Source of the DNA: Janthinobacterium tructae
GTDB lineage: Bacteria; Pseudomonadota; Gammaproteobacteria; Burkholderiales; Burkholderiaceae_D
Assembly (NCBI RefSeq): GCF_006517255.1
Contig: NZ_CP041185.1
Coordinates: 1,612,001 to 1,676,000 of the forward strand
DNA length: 64,000 nt
Direction of reading: 5' to 3'
Shown here: piece after piece, positions 8,731 to 15,960 of the stretch
Layout of the letters: every line of letters starts with the position of its first letter
Position numbering within the stretch: the stretch's first letter is position 1
Position numbers and translations under genes: made by a program
Notes under the pieces: model-generated
What the model was told of the DNA's origin: nothing
The model's input: the letters and a program-made list of their open reading frames with translations, nothing else
Database searches by the model: none

Positions 8731-8752
8731 TCCGCTTTGGGGCGGAAGCGGA
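8731..8752. repeat. REP-like palindrome
   Basis: TCCGCTT-TGGGGCGG-AAGCGGA, a perfect 7-bp stem with an 8-nt loop, starting 2 bp after the ankyrin stop. It may also act as a 3' processing or termination hairpin. The same motif abuts the left end of the IS30-type element (10388-10400). Confidence 0.55.
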
Positions 8753-8762
8753 CAGTGCCATT

Positions 8763-9133
8763 GAATCACCACCAGTAGCTTAGACTTTCCTGATCCATGG
8801 TTCTCGGACGATGAGAATCACGGATCGTGTCCGAGGTCTGGGTTTCGTGCCAGGCACCAGGTGTGCGATCTCGTAGCTGCCTAATCCAACGACGAGATCG
8901 GGTCTGGCCTGTCTATCTCCCCTGCCCTGTAGAGACAAACACCTCGCGCTAGCATAAGCTACTTGAGCTTCGGCGGGTTCCCGCATGAACGTTCCCGCGG
9001 CAAAATGCCTTGCGACGGTAATCTCGGGTTCCGCGGGGCACAGCGCCATTGATTCGGTTCATCATTCGTATCATTTCTGTTCTGCAACGTTTTATTTAAG
9101 TTAAAGTGTTGCATTGATCGATTGAGTCCGCAG
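8763..9133 (+). repeat. Structured ~370-bp repeat, copy B
   Basis: Same element as 6593-6964, including hairpin arms GATCCATGGTTCTC / GAGAATCACGGATC, the GCGATCTCGT...ACGAGATCGGG hairpin, and the IS30-end-like terminus ATTGATCGATTGAGTCCGCAG. Substitutions relative to copy A are scattered and partly compensated in stems, which favours structure over coding. Confidence 0.7.
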
Positions 9134-9202
9134 TCAGAAGCGGACAAACGACTTGATAAGCTTGTGCTCTTGGGCGACATCGACGGAAAGGGAATATATA
9201 TC

Positions 9203-9646
9203 ATGTACCGATTGCTGCTTCAATCTACGGCCGTGTCGCAAGCGATGGGACGCTGGGCCAATTTTGTCGGCGAATTCGACGAAGTCTTTGGATATAGCTA
9301 TTTGAGAGACGTTTTCTTACGTAATCCTTCCGGTGGACAATGTGCAGTTCTTTTTACAGTAAATCCGGAAATCGTTCCACTAGGAATGAATTCAATCACT
9401 GCCTTTATCGAATCCTTTCTTACTCATCCCGAGACCAAGCGATTGATTCTAAAGGAAGAAAAAGTCGTCGAAATTGAAACCCGACTTGGGGCTCTCGATA
9501 ATGGCGAGATTTTCATTCCTGTACCTTTTCCATTTATGGGTGGGGACAGCTCAGTCGCGTCATACAAGAAGGGGAATTTCTTCACATATGTGGAGTTGGT
9601 GGGTGGATTGCAGGATATCGAACCGTCTGGAGCGGTGGGAACGTAG
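9203..9646 (+). CDS. DUF1851 / Tdi1-like immunity protein (short form)
   Basis: 147 aa from ATG 9203; the earlier in-frame start at 9122 lies within the end of repeat B and is unlikely. Residues about 20-145 fit the DUF1851/Tdi1 C-terminal family: FGYSYLRDVFLRNP, AVLFTVNPEIVPLG, AFIESFLTHPE and FIPVPFPFMGG. Tdi1 is the immunity protein to the type VI DNase Tde1. Full-length relatives carry an N-terminal GAD-like region that is missing or very short here, so this may be a stand-alone or relic immunity gene. No T6SS effector is encoded in this window. Confidence 0.65.
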   Translation: MYRLLLQSTAVSQAMGRWANFVGEFDEVFGYSYLRDVFLRNPSGGQCAVLFTVNPEIVPLGMNSITAFIESFLTHPETKRLILKEEKVVEIETRLGALDNGEIFIPVPFPFMGGDSSVASYKKGNFFTYVELVGGLQDIEPSGAVGT

Positions 9647-9650
9647 CCTA

Positions 9651-9710
9651 ATGTGTCGTCCGATTTTGGGCGGAACCTGCCAACGACGGCAACCGGCCAA
9701 GAGTAGACCT
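9651..9710. repeat. REP-like palindromic intergenic repeat
   Basis: GTCGTCCGATTTTGGGCGG then CCAACGACGGCAACCGGCCAAGAG, the two-part core seen after the other small genes of the array. Confidence 0.5.
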
Positions 9711-9861
9711 TTCAAAAAGATAAGAGGCAGCTTACAGATTGCCTTTCTTGCATAAATAAATCAGAACTTGCACTGAGCGGACATGATCTTCAAAGGGCAA
9801 AAAGTCAGCCCAATCTAAATAGTCCAAACCGACCATACTTGTAACCAATCTAAAGAAATTC

Positions 9862-10329
9862 ATGAAGAAAATTTTTCGAGCTCATCGCCTGAGCGAATTA
9901 CATGAGCAGCAAGGTATCCTGGTCAATCCATATCTGAAAATAGCACGGCAACCAAGAGATACGTCTGGTGAACTACACAGGCTAGCAGATGCTTGGTTCG
10001 AGCAGCAGTTTGATTTGGGTTTTCGAAGCAAGACTTTGTTTGGTAGTGGAAATCGCTCTGAAGCGGAACACTATTGTGATGAAGAGCACGTATTGATATC
10101 CATCGAACCGATCGATGATTATGTGCTCTGCTATTCGCCTAAGTGCCGCGACATGTTCGATCACTTCCAGCGTGTCGGCCGCCATCCGTGGCAACAGGAT
10201 TTTGTGTGGCAGGAAATGAAATCGTTGCAATATCAGCTAGTCAACAATACATCTTGGGACGCTGCAGCAACCAGTAATTGCGAAATCATGATGTACGCCC
10301 AAAAATTCAAATATAGAAGGGAAGATTGA
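9862..10329 (+). CDS. Hypothetical protein
   Basis: 155 aa, cytoplasmic, start ATG 9862 in an AT-rich leader with a weak AAAGAAATTC ribosome site. No family recognised. Aromatic- and Cys-rich stretches such as HYCDEEHVLISIEP and VLCYSPKCRDMF, with WQQDFVWQEM near the C-terminus. Its position in a row of single, repeat-bounded small genes next to a Tdi1-like gene makes an immunity role possible but unproven. Confidence 0.5.
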   Translation: MKKIFRAHRLSELHEQQGILVNPYLKIARQPRDTSGELHRLADAWFEQQFDLGFRSKTLFGSGNRSEAEHYCDEEHVLISIEPIDDYVLCYSPKCRDMFDHFQRVGRHPWQQDFVWQEMKSLQYQLVNNTSWDAAATSNCEIMMYAQKFKYRRED

Positions 10330-10396
10330 AGGGGAGGTGTTAAGCACGTACATAGAGGATGGCGATTTGTCTAATTTTACAATGTCCGCTTTGGGG

Positions 10397-11627
10397 TGCG
10401 GATTCAATCGGTCAACGCAACACACTGTTCAAATCGTTGAGCCGGTGTTTGGTAGTGTAGCGTCTTCCTGGGGCGCTCGTTGAGTCTTCTGGCTACCGCA
10501 TCGAGTTGCTCTTGCGAGTAAGTGGAAATATCCAGTCCTTTGGGGAAATACTGCCGCAACAGGCCGTTGGTATTTTCATTTGAACCGCGCTGCCACGGAT
10601 TCTGTGGATCACAGAAGTAGACCTGGATGTCAGTGGCCAAAGTAAAACGCTTGTGGCCAGCCATCTCTTTGCCTCTGTCCCAGGTCAGTGATTTATACAG
10701 TTCGTGGGGTAGCCTGCGGGCATTGTCGATCAGCGCATTGACAACCGTCTCGGTGTCCTTGGCGGCAACTTTCACCAGCATGACGTAGCGCGTCTGGCGC
10801 TCGACCAAGGTCACGATCTGGCTATTGTGGCTGCCGAACAGCAGATCACCTTCCCAGTGCCCGGGCACCGCTCGATCCGCTGCCGTCGCTGGACGCTCGC
10901 TGATCGGCACGGCGTCGACAATTCTGCCGTGGTTGTCAGTCTTTTGGGTGTGATGACGTGAGCGGCGCATGGCGCGCGTCCGGCGCAAGTGCTCCAGCAG
11001 TTCCTTCTTTAAGGCACCTCGGGCCTGGATGTAGAGGCTGCGGTAAATGGTTTCGTGCGACACGTGATACTCCTCGTGGCGCGTGAACAGCTGCTTGAGC
11101 CAGCCAGCAATCTGTTCCGGCGACCACTGCAATTGGAGCTTGCTGGCAACCATGTTGGCCAGCATGCGGCTCTCCGTCAGCTTACAAGGTTTGGGGCGAC
11201 GCGCCTGATCCCAAGCATGCTGATCCGCCTGAGTCGCACGATATGCTTCGCGGCCACCATTGCGCCTGAGTTCCCTGCTGATGGTCGATGGTGCGCGTCC
11301 GAGGCGTCTGGCAAGTGCGCGGATGGATACGCCGGAAACGACGGCACGCGATATCTCCTCGCGCTCAGCCAGCGTCAGCGCCAGTCTGGAACGGCATCGC
11401 TGTGCTGGCTGTATGCCACCAGATTCAGCCAGAATCCGCTGTATCGACGAGTGATTCCGATCAAATAGTTGGGATATCATCTGCAGGGAGTCGCCTTGCT
11501 TCCAGCGTTCCCACATCAAGGCCTTCTGGCTCTCGGTGTAATAAATGCGTGGTTTCTGTTTCATCTTCAACACTCCTGTAACCTGGGCGTTTAGGTTAGA
11601 GTGTTGCGACCACCGATTGAATCCGCA
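10397..11627 (-). mobile_element. IS30-family insertion sequence, apparently complete
   Basis: About 1.23 kb bounded by inverted ends sharing TGCGGATTCAATCGGT and then CGCAACAC (left 10397, right ending 11627). It contains one intact transposase. The left end sits directly in a TCCGCTTTGGGG REP-like palindrome. A short target duplication could not be assigned with certainty. Confidence 0.8.
10404..11564 (-). CDS. IS30-family DDE transposase
   Basis: 386 aa from ATG 11564, preceded by CAGGAG; the longer ORF to 11648 reads through the inverted repeat. The N-terminus has two helix-turn-helix regions (ESQKALMWERW...LFDRNHSSIQRIL; GVSIRALARRLGRAPSTISREL). The catalytic DDE domain shows D in PGHWEGDLLFG, D in SLTWDRGKEMAG and E in GSNENTNGLLRQYFPKG, typical for IS30. 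All catalytic residues are present, so it should be active. The stop codon lies inside the left inverted repeat, as is common in this family. Confidence 0.92.
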   Translation of the reverse strand: MKQKPRIYYTESQKALMWERWKQGDSLQMISQLFDRNHSSIQRILAESGGIQPAQRCRSRLALTLAEREEISRAVVSGVSIRALARRLGRAPSTISRELRRNGGREAYRATQADQHAWDQARRPKPCKLTESRMLANMVASKLQLQWSPEQIAGWLKQLFTRHEEYHVSHETIYRSLYIQARGALKKELLEHLRRTRAMRRSRHHTQKTDNHGRIVDAVPISERPATAADRAVPGHWEGDLLFGSHNSQIVTLVERQTRYVMLVKVAAKDTETVVNALIDNARRLPHELYKSLTWDRGKEMAGHKRFTLATDIQVYFCDPQNPWQRGSNENTNGLLRQYFPKGLDISTYSQEQLDAVARRLNERPRKTLHYQTPAQRFEQCVALTD

Positions 11628-11649
11628 GGCGGAAGCGGAGGATGCCATT

Positions 11650-11846
11650 GAATCGCCACCAGTAGCTCAGCCTCTCCTGATCCATAGTTCTCGGACGATG
11701 AGAACCATGGATCGTGTCCGGGGCTTGGGTTTCGTGCCAGGCGCTTGTGGCGTGCGATCTCGTAGTTGCCTGACCCGACGACGAGATCGGGGCTGGCCTG
11801 TCTATCTCCCCTGCCCTGCAGAGACTCCTACCGCGCGCAAGAAAAA
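11650..11846 (+). repeat. Structured repeat, copy C (first half only)
   Basis: Starts GAATCGCCACCAGTAGCT 22 bp beyond the IS30 right end. Keeps the hairpins (GATCCATAGTTCTC/GAGAACCATGGATC; GCGATCTCGT/ACGAGATCGGG) and CTGTCTATCTCCCCTGCCCTGCAGAGACTCCT, then diverges after about 11846. The ~170-bp 3' part of copies A and B is absent. Confidence 0.65.
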
Positions 11847-12270
11847 GTTGACCTCCCCTACCTATCACTGCCGGCGAAGGATGGCTTAGCTGACCGAGGC
11901 AACAGCAGAGCACCTGCTTTTGCGCGCGATAGCGGCACAGTTGGCTACGATAAACTAGCCCGTCTTCTGCTTCGTGCGCTCGGCCAGATCGGGGACTTTG
12001 CGCGATGGCGGTGGAGTTGCGATCACGGCTGACGCGACATGGCACTTGCCAGCATCACGCCAAAACAGAAGCTTGCCATGGCCGCTTACCATCTACTTTT
12101 AGAGCGCTCTAAAAATGGGGGGATTTCCGAGGGCGGTGATAATTCGCGTATTTTCCAGATAGACATAAATGTTAAGCTTAAGGTAATCAACGGCGTTGAA
12201 CCAACGGTCATTGCTATAACTATTTTTTTCGGCACTGGCCTGCCCACAGTTGCGAAACCAAGGAGATGAT
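11847..12270. other. Gene-free leader of the GNAT/ImmA/Beta operon
   Basis: No convincing gene. An ORF from 12039 (76 aa) overlaps the next gene's ribosome site and has no recognisable features. The last 150 bp are AT-rich and probably hold the operon promoter. AAGGAG at 12260-12265 is the ribosome site for the TTG start at 12271. Confidence 0.4.
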
Positions 12271-12948
12271 TTGAACTTCACGATCGAAGATATTCGACGG
12301 GCGTTAGATGCGGCGTCACCTACAATCATCACTGCTGGCATCATCTCTACCGGCAAGTTAATTGGGAAAGCTGGTGAAGTCGAATATTCGATCTACGCCG
12401 GATGGGACTTGTTGTTTGCAAATTTATGTGACCGATCATGGGGAGGATTCAATGTAAGCCTTATGCGTCATATTCAATCGCTCGACGCGGAAGGTGTCGA
12501 CATAGATCCAATCCTAGAGGCGGCACAGCTCGAAGACTACCATTGGCGTTGGCTCGATAAGTGCTTGCACTACAGAGGTAACTGCTACCAATGGTTCTTC
12601 TTGGTCGCGGAAGGCTACCCTCAGGCAGCATGCCTCATCTATCACCCGAAATCGAGCGTCGTCGGTGCGGGCGACATTTTCTACGTAGAATACATCGCGG
12701 CCGCGCCATGGAATCGTGAAAATGTGTTGGCAGATCGTATTTTCAAAGGCGCGGGAGCGAAACTTTTGGACCGGGTGATTAGTTATGCGCAAGAGGATTT
12801 GAAACTTCGACCAGGATTTTCATTGCACTCTCTCCCTAAAGCTGAGAGGTTTTACGAACGTATCGGGATGAAGGCTTTCCAGGCATACGACAAAGAGGGC
12901 CTGAAGTTTTTCGAATGGATTGCCTCCGAGTCGATGGCGAAAGGATAA
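12271..12948 (+). CDS. GNAT-like N-acetyltransferase in a probable defence operon
   Basis: 225 aa from TTG 12271, chosen for the AAGGAG 5 bp upstream. The C-terminal half looks like a GNAT core: IFYVEYIAAAPWNR strand (motif A entry), then GAGAKLLDRVISYAQE (acetyl-CoA loop-helix, degenerate), and SLPKAERFYERIGMKAF (the typical motif B 'a..FYe.lGF'). The N-terminal half is not recognised. It is followed after 3 bp by an ImmA/IrrE peptidase and then by a Beta-family gene overlapping it, so all three are one transcript. Function in the module is unknown; it may modify a host target or the partner. Confidence 0.6.
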   Translation: MNFTIEDIRRALDAASPTIITAGIISTGKLIGKAGEVEYSIYAGWDLLFANLCDRSWGGFNVSLMRHIQSLDAEGVDIDPILEAAQLEDYHWRWLDKCLHYRGNCYQWFFLVAEGYPQAACLIYHPKSSVVGAGDIFYVEYIAAAPWNRENVLADRIFKGAGAKLLDRVISYAQEDLKLRPGFSLHSLPKAERFYERIGMKAFQAYDKEGLKFFEWIASESMAKG

Positions 12949-12951
12949 TTT

Positions 12952-13806
12952 ATGAAAATCCTGAATACGCTTGAAGAAGATTTTCCTTGCCCCGCTTCCA
13001 CTGCGGTCGAACCGCGGAAATTTTACGAGGCGTTCCTTAAAGCCGATGCAATCCTTGCGGCGGCGCCCAAGAAGTATCGGGACACAGCTGATACGCGCCT
13101 TCCGGAATTGATGAGCTTTATCTATCGTGGCGGCGATGCTGCTGCAGCTCTTTACCGAAAACGCGATGATGCATCAGATGTGCTGATCAATGTGTGGTTG
13201 TCTTCCGTGCGACGAACGGCGGGATGGTATGTCGCAGCCAACTCACTTCCTCCATTCAGTGGTTTAGATGGCGGCATCTACGCCGATCTACCCAAGAGAT
13301 TCAAGGATGCGGAAAGCCTTCCTGAGATCGGTCCTTATCTGGCGGCGTATGGGATAGTTATTATCTGGGAAGAGTCAATTCCTTCCATGAAGCTTGATGG
13401 GGCTGTATTTTCGCTCCCCTCGGGGCACATTATTGTTGCGCTCAGTTTAAGGTACTCGCGGCTTGATCATTTCTGGTTCACGCTTATGCACGAACTCGCG
13501 CATGTAGTATTACATGCAGATCAATTAGATAATCCAATTCTCGATGACTTCGATGTTGAATCCGATAGTCTTGTGGAAAAACAAGCCGATCGTCTTGCTT
13601 CTGACAGTTTAATCCCCAGAAATGAATGGCGTAGTTGCCCCGCTCGTTATACCAACTCGATAGACGATATTGTGAGCTTTGCAGATCGACTGGGCATTCC
13701 CGCGCAATGTGTGGCGGGCCGCATACAGAGAGATCTGAAACGATACGACTTATTCTCTGAAATAATCAATAAATATAATGTTCGAGAGATATTGAATGGC
13801 ACTTAA
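12952..13806 (+). CDS. ImmA/IrrE-family metallopeptidase
   Basis: 284 aa. The zinc motif HELAH (in FTLMHELAHVVLHAD) is followed by a downstream glutamate in VEKQADRLASDSLIP, the standard ImmA/IrrE layout. The N-terminal 150 aa are helical; a clear XRE helix-turn-helix is not obvious. ImmA-type peptidases cleave regulators or antitoxins and are frequent in phage-defence islands. The stop overlaps the following Beta-family gene by 11 bp (ATGGCAC...), indicating translational coupling. Its substrate is probably encoded in the same cluster; this is inference. Confidence 0.82.
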   Translation: MKILNTLEEDFPCPASTAVEPRKFYEAFLKADAILAAAPKKYRDTADTRLPELMSFIYRGGDAAAALYRKRDDASDVLINVWLSSVRRTAGWYVAANSLPPFSGLDGGIYADLPKRFKDAESLPEIGPYLAAYGIVIIWEESIPSMKLDGAVFSLPSGHIIVALSLRYSRLDHFWFTLMHELAHVVLHADQLDNPILDDFDVESDSLVEKQADRLASDSLIPRNEWRSCPARYTNSIDDIVSFADRLGIPAQCVAGRIQRDLKRYDLFSEIINKYNVREILNGT

Positions 13807-14872
13807 TTATAACTACACTCCATTTTTTAAGTTCAAAAGTAATGAAGTGGCAGGTCTCTCCATGCTGAACTTGAAGCTTAAGAAAGAACTCACCCCATTT
13901 TTTGATTTTGCCAGAAAAGATGGCATCACCCGTCTCGATTTTGAAAAAACAGTTGCAACATGCGCCAAAAAAACTGAAAAATATCTAAAAGATTTTCTTT
14001 ATATATTTATCGATTCATTTGACATCCCGGATTCAATAGCACCTGCAAAATCACCAAATTGCAGAGTTATCATTGAAGAATTCTCTGATTTTGAATACGT
14101 TCCTGTTCTAGGCTTAGATCGTGCACCAAACCATAATCAAGCTATTTTTGACGCGAAGATGAAGGGTGAAATAATTTCTGACAAAGTGGCGATACGGTTT
14201 CAACCAGAAGAATTCGCATCTTTTGACTTAGTTGAAAGCGAACTTCTGGATCTCATTAAGGAGGGATCGAAGATCTTCACCGATTGGATCTTCATATTTG
14301 ACTGTCGCGTTTGTTTGGAGAGTGATAGGACGAAGCTTGCAACGGAAATCGCAAATTTCGCGTCATTAGCCGATGAGGCCATTGAGATCGAGAAGTACAT
14401 CGTGGTGGGTTCTTCTATCCCAGCTTCGATTACAGACATTGCCAAACCAAGTGACGAATCATTCGTTCCCAGGGCCGAACTCGAAATCTTCCACACCGCG
14501 CAATCTATGGCAAAGGGTATTACACTGTCACTTGGTGACTACACTATTGTAAGCCCGCTTTACTCAGATCTTACCATAGCGCCCGAGTTGCTCCTTAGCG
14601 TAACGGCACCAAAGGTATTTTACACCTACGAAAATCAACATTACATAGCCAGAGGTGGGCGAATAAAAACTGGTGGCTATGGGCAATATGATTTGATTTG
14701 CGATGGAATTGCACAGAAAAGATTCTTCCGAAAATTCCAATACTCTTGGGGAGATAATTTTATTCAGGAGCGTGCGGATGGGAAGGGAATAAAAAATGTC
14801 ACTCCTTCAACAATTCTAAAACCGACGATATGTGCTCATATTGAGTATATGTCACGGGATTATCCAAAGTAG
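13796..14872 (+). CDS. Beta-family (sce7725-type) protein
   Basis: 358 aa. The opening YTPFFKFKSNEVAGL, TPFFDFARKDG and the middle VPVLGLDRAPN fit the T4 Beta-protein homolog family (annotated 'beta family' or sce7725), found beside sce7726-family genes in defence islands. A repeated alpha/beta pattern suggests a barrel-like fold; no catalytic motif can be named. Coding GC is clearly lower than in the conjugation genes, which fits a transferred module. It is co-transcribed with the ImmA/IrrE gene, and its 3' end overlaps the convergent sce7726-like gene by 74 bp. Confidence 0.65.
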   Translation: MALNYNYTPFFKFKSNEVAGLSMLNLKLKKELTPFFDFARKDGITRLDFEKTVATCAKKTEKYLKDFLYIFIDSFDIPDSIAPAKSPNCRVIIEEFSDFEYVPVLGLDRAPNHNQAIFDAKMKGEIISDKVAIRFQPEEFASFDLVESELLDLIKEGSKIFTDWIFIFDCRVCLESDRTKLATEIANFASLADEAIEIEKYIVVGSSIPASITDIAKPSDESFVPRAELEIFHTAQSMAKGITLSLGDYTIVSPLYSDLTIAPELLLSVTAPKVFYTYENQHYIARGGRIKTGGYGQYDLICDGIAQKRFFRKFQYSWGDNFIQERADGKGIKNVTPSTILKPTICAHIEYMSRDYPK

Positions 14873-15431
14873 CATTATTCGAACTACGAGCGGCTAACGC
14901 TTTCCCCACAACCTCATTAATTGCGTTAGTCGGTAAGCTTGAAACAATCAATTCAGCAATTCTCTGCCTATTCATTTTTTCAAGCGATGGGCTACTAAAA
15001 TTGGGGAAGTTAACCAGCTCTGAACGCCACAAACTCAGCAAGGCAATCTCGGGAAGGTATGATGGATTCCTTGTCGCGCCGCGAATATGCTTGAGCGTTA
15101 CAGAATCGTTGGGAGATGAATTAGCAACGATGATGCCCCAATGCTTGGGCGCAATCACCTCAGCCCTGTTTAGGTGATTTTTAGTAGTGACAAGTGTAAT
15201 TAAAGGGAAGGCTTGGTCATAAAACTGGGATTGACGAACAATCCGGTTTATCGAGTCGGTTTCCCCTTTAATCTCATAACAGTGCATTGTCTTATATACC
15301 GCGACAACGTCTGCAATCGCATTCCCATTACATACGTGGACCTCTTCCAGAGTAGCATGCGGCGGCCTTGCTCGTCGTCCTAAATGGACAATGAGTGCTC
15401 GTCTTATTTCTTTGTCCGTTAGTTTTTGCAT
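14799..15431 (-). CDS. sce7726-family protein (restriction-endonuclease-like fold)
   Basis: 210 aa from ATG 15431 (MQKLTDKEIRRALI). Upstream in-frame codons to 15527 are possible but would pass a poorly conserved leader. The centre reads AIADVVAVYKTMHCYEIKGETDS, i.e. D-x(n)-E-x-K, the active-site pattern of PD-(D/E)XK-like nucleases and the hallmark of sce7726 proteins. This is followed by RQSQFYDQAFPLITLVTT and HWGIIVA. It is encoded opposite to the Beta-family gene, with overlapping 3' ends. As the pair sce7725/sce7726 is recurrent, I infer that the two proteins work together, this one as a candidate nuclease. Confidence 0.68.
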   Translation of the reverse strand: MQKLTDKEIRRALIVHLGRRARPPHATLEEVHVCNGNAIADVVAVYKTMHCYEIKGETDSINRIVRQSQFYDQAFPLITLVTTKNHLNRAEVIAPKHWGIIVANSSPNDSVTLKHIRGATRNPSYLPEIALLSLWRSELVNFPNFSSPSLEKMNRQRIAELIVSSLPTNAINEVVGKALAARSSNNATLDNPVTYTQYEHISSVLELLKE

Positions 15432-15553
15432 AATGGGAAAAGTCCTGCGAGATACTGTTTGCCTGGGCGGCAACTCATGTTGTACACAGGATGACCCGAT
15501 ATTTTCCCAGATAACGCCGTCGAGCACCAGTCCGAAAATCGGAAAGTTGGAGT

Positions 15554-15614
15554 GCTTGGGTTGATGATATCGCGGAATAGCCCAAGCAATTATACTGATT
15601 ATTTGTACAGTATA
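15554..15614. promoter_or_regulatory. Two adjacent palindromes upstream of the sce7726-like gene
   Basis: GCTTGGG (15554) / CCCAAGC (15581), and TATACTG (15591) / CAGTATA (15608). They lie 120-180 bp before the sce7726-like start and just before the C15 tract. Either operator sites or subterminal hairpins of a lost IS605-like end. Confidence 0.35.
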
Positions 15615-15622
15615 GTGCCTTG

Positions 15623-15637
15623 CCCCCCCCCCCCCCC
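15623..15637. repeat. Homopolymeric C15 tract
   Basis: Fifteen consecutive C on the plus strand, between the palindromes upstream of the sce7726-like gene and the tnpB relic. Such tracts vary in length by slippage; no ORF clearly depends on its frame. Confidence 0.9.
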
Positions 15638-15664
15638 GCTTTCACCTCCAAGACTATGCCCATG

Positions 15665-15811
15665 CTGGGCGCGCGCATCCTCTCCGCCCTAAAGGACGGA
15701 ATTCCTACGGCGCTGCGCGATGACTTGCGAAGCGCTTCGGTGGGTTCCTGCTTCTTCGAGCGGCCTGACTGCGCCATCGCTCCACAGGCTAACAAGCGGT
15801 GCCCCCGCTCC
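15665..15811 (-). pseudogene. Relic of a tnpB 3' end (second IS605-type copy)
   Basis: Closely matches the last ~140 bp of the complete tnpB copy to its right (15825-15955), encoding the same LLACG-MAQSGRSKKQEP C-terminal tail, plus the following end region with CTAAAGGACGG hairpin-like sequence. Similarity stops abruptly at about 15811, just before the complete element begins. Confidence 0.75.
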
Positions 15812-15816
15812 AGGAT

Positions 15817-15960
15817 TTGACATCCTCCCTGCCTAAAGGACAGAGATTTCTACAGCGCGGCGCGATGAGTTGCGACACGCTTCGGCGGGTTCCTGCTTCT
15901 TCGAGCGGCCTGACTGCGCCATCTCTCCACAGGCTAGCAAGCGGTGCCCCCGCTCAAGCA
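15817..15960 (-). ncRNA. Putative omega RNA / right-end RNA of TnpB
   Basis: In TnpB systems the guide RNA scaffold overlaps the 3' end of tnpB and the right end, and the guide is the flanking sequence. Here the scaffold would run through the end of tnpB to 15817 on the minus strand, and the guide would begin with ATCCTGGAGCGGGGG from the adjacent relic. Position is inferred from family knowledge; the 5' limit is approximate. Confidence 0.4.

Noticed and set aside
6964..9710. Integron gene-cassette array with attC sites
   Set aside because: Spacing and single genes are suggestive, but the palindromes lack GTTRRRY/RYYYAAC core sites and no integrase of the integron type is present.
12039..12269. 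76-aa ORF before the GNAT gene
   Set aside because: No recognisable features, poor composition, and it covers the ribosome site of the next gene.
15620..15820. Separate small gene on the plus strand (66 aa)
   Set aside because: The sequence is a duplicate of the tnpB 3' end on the other strand, so it is a relic, not a gene.
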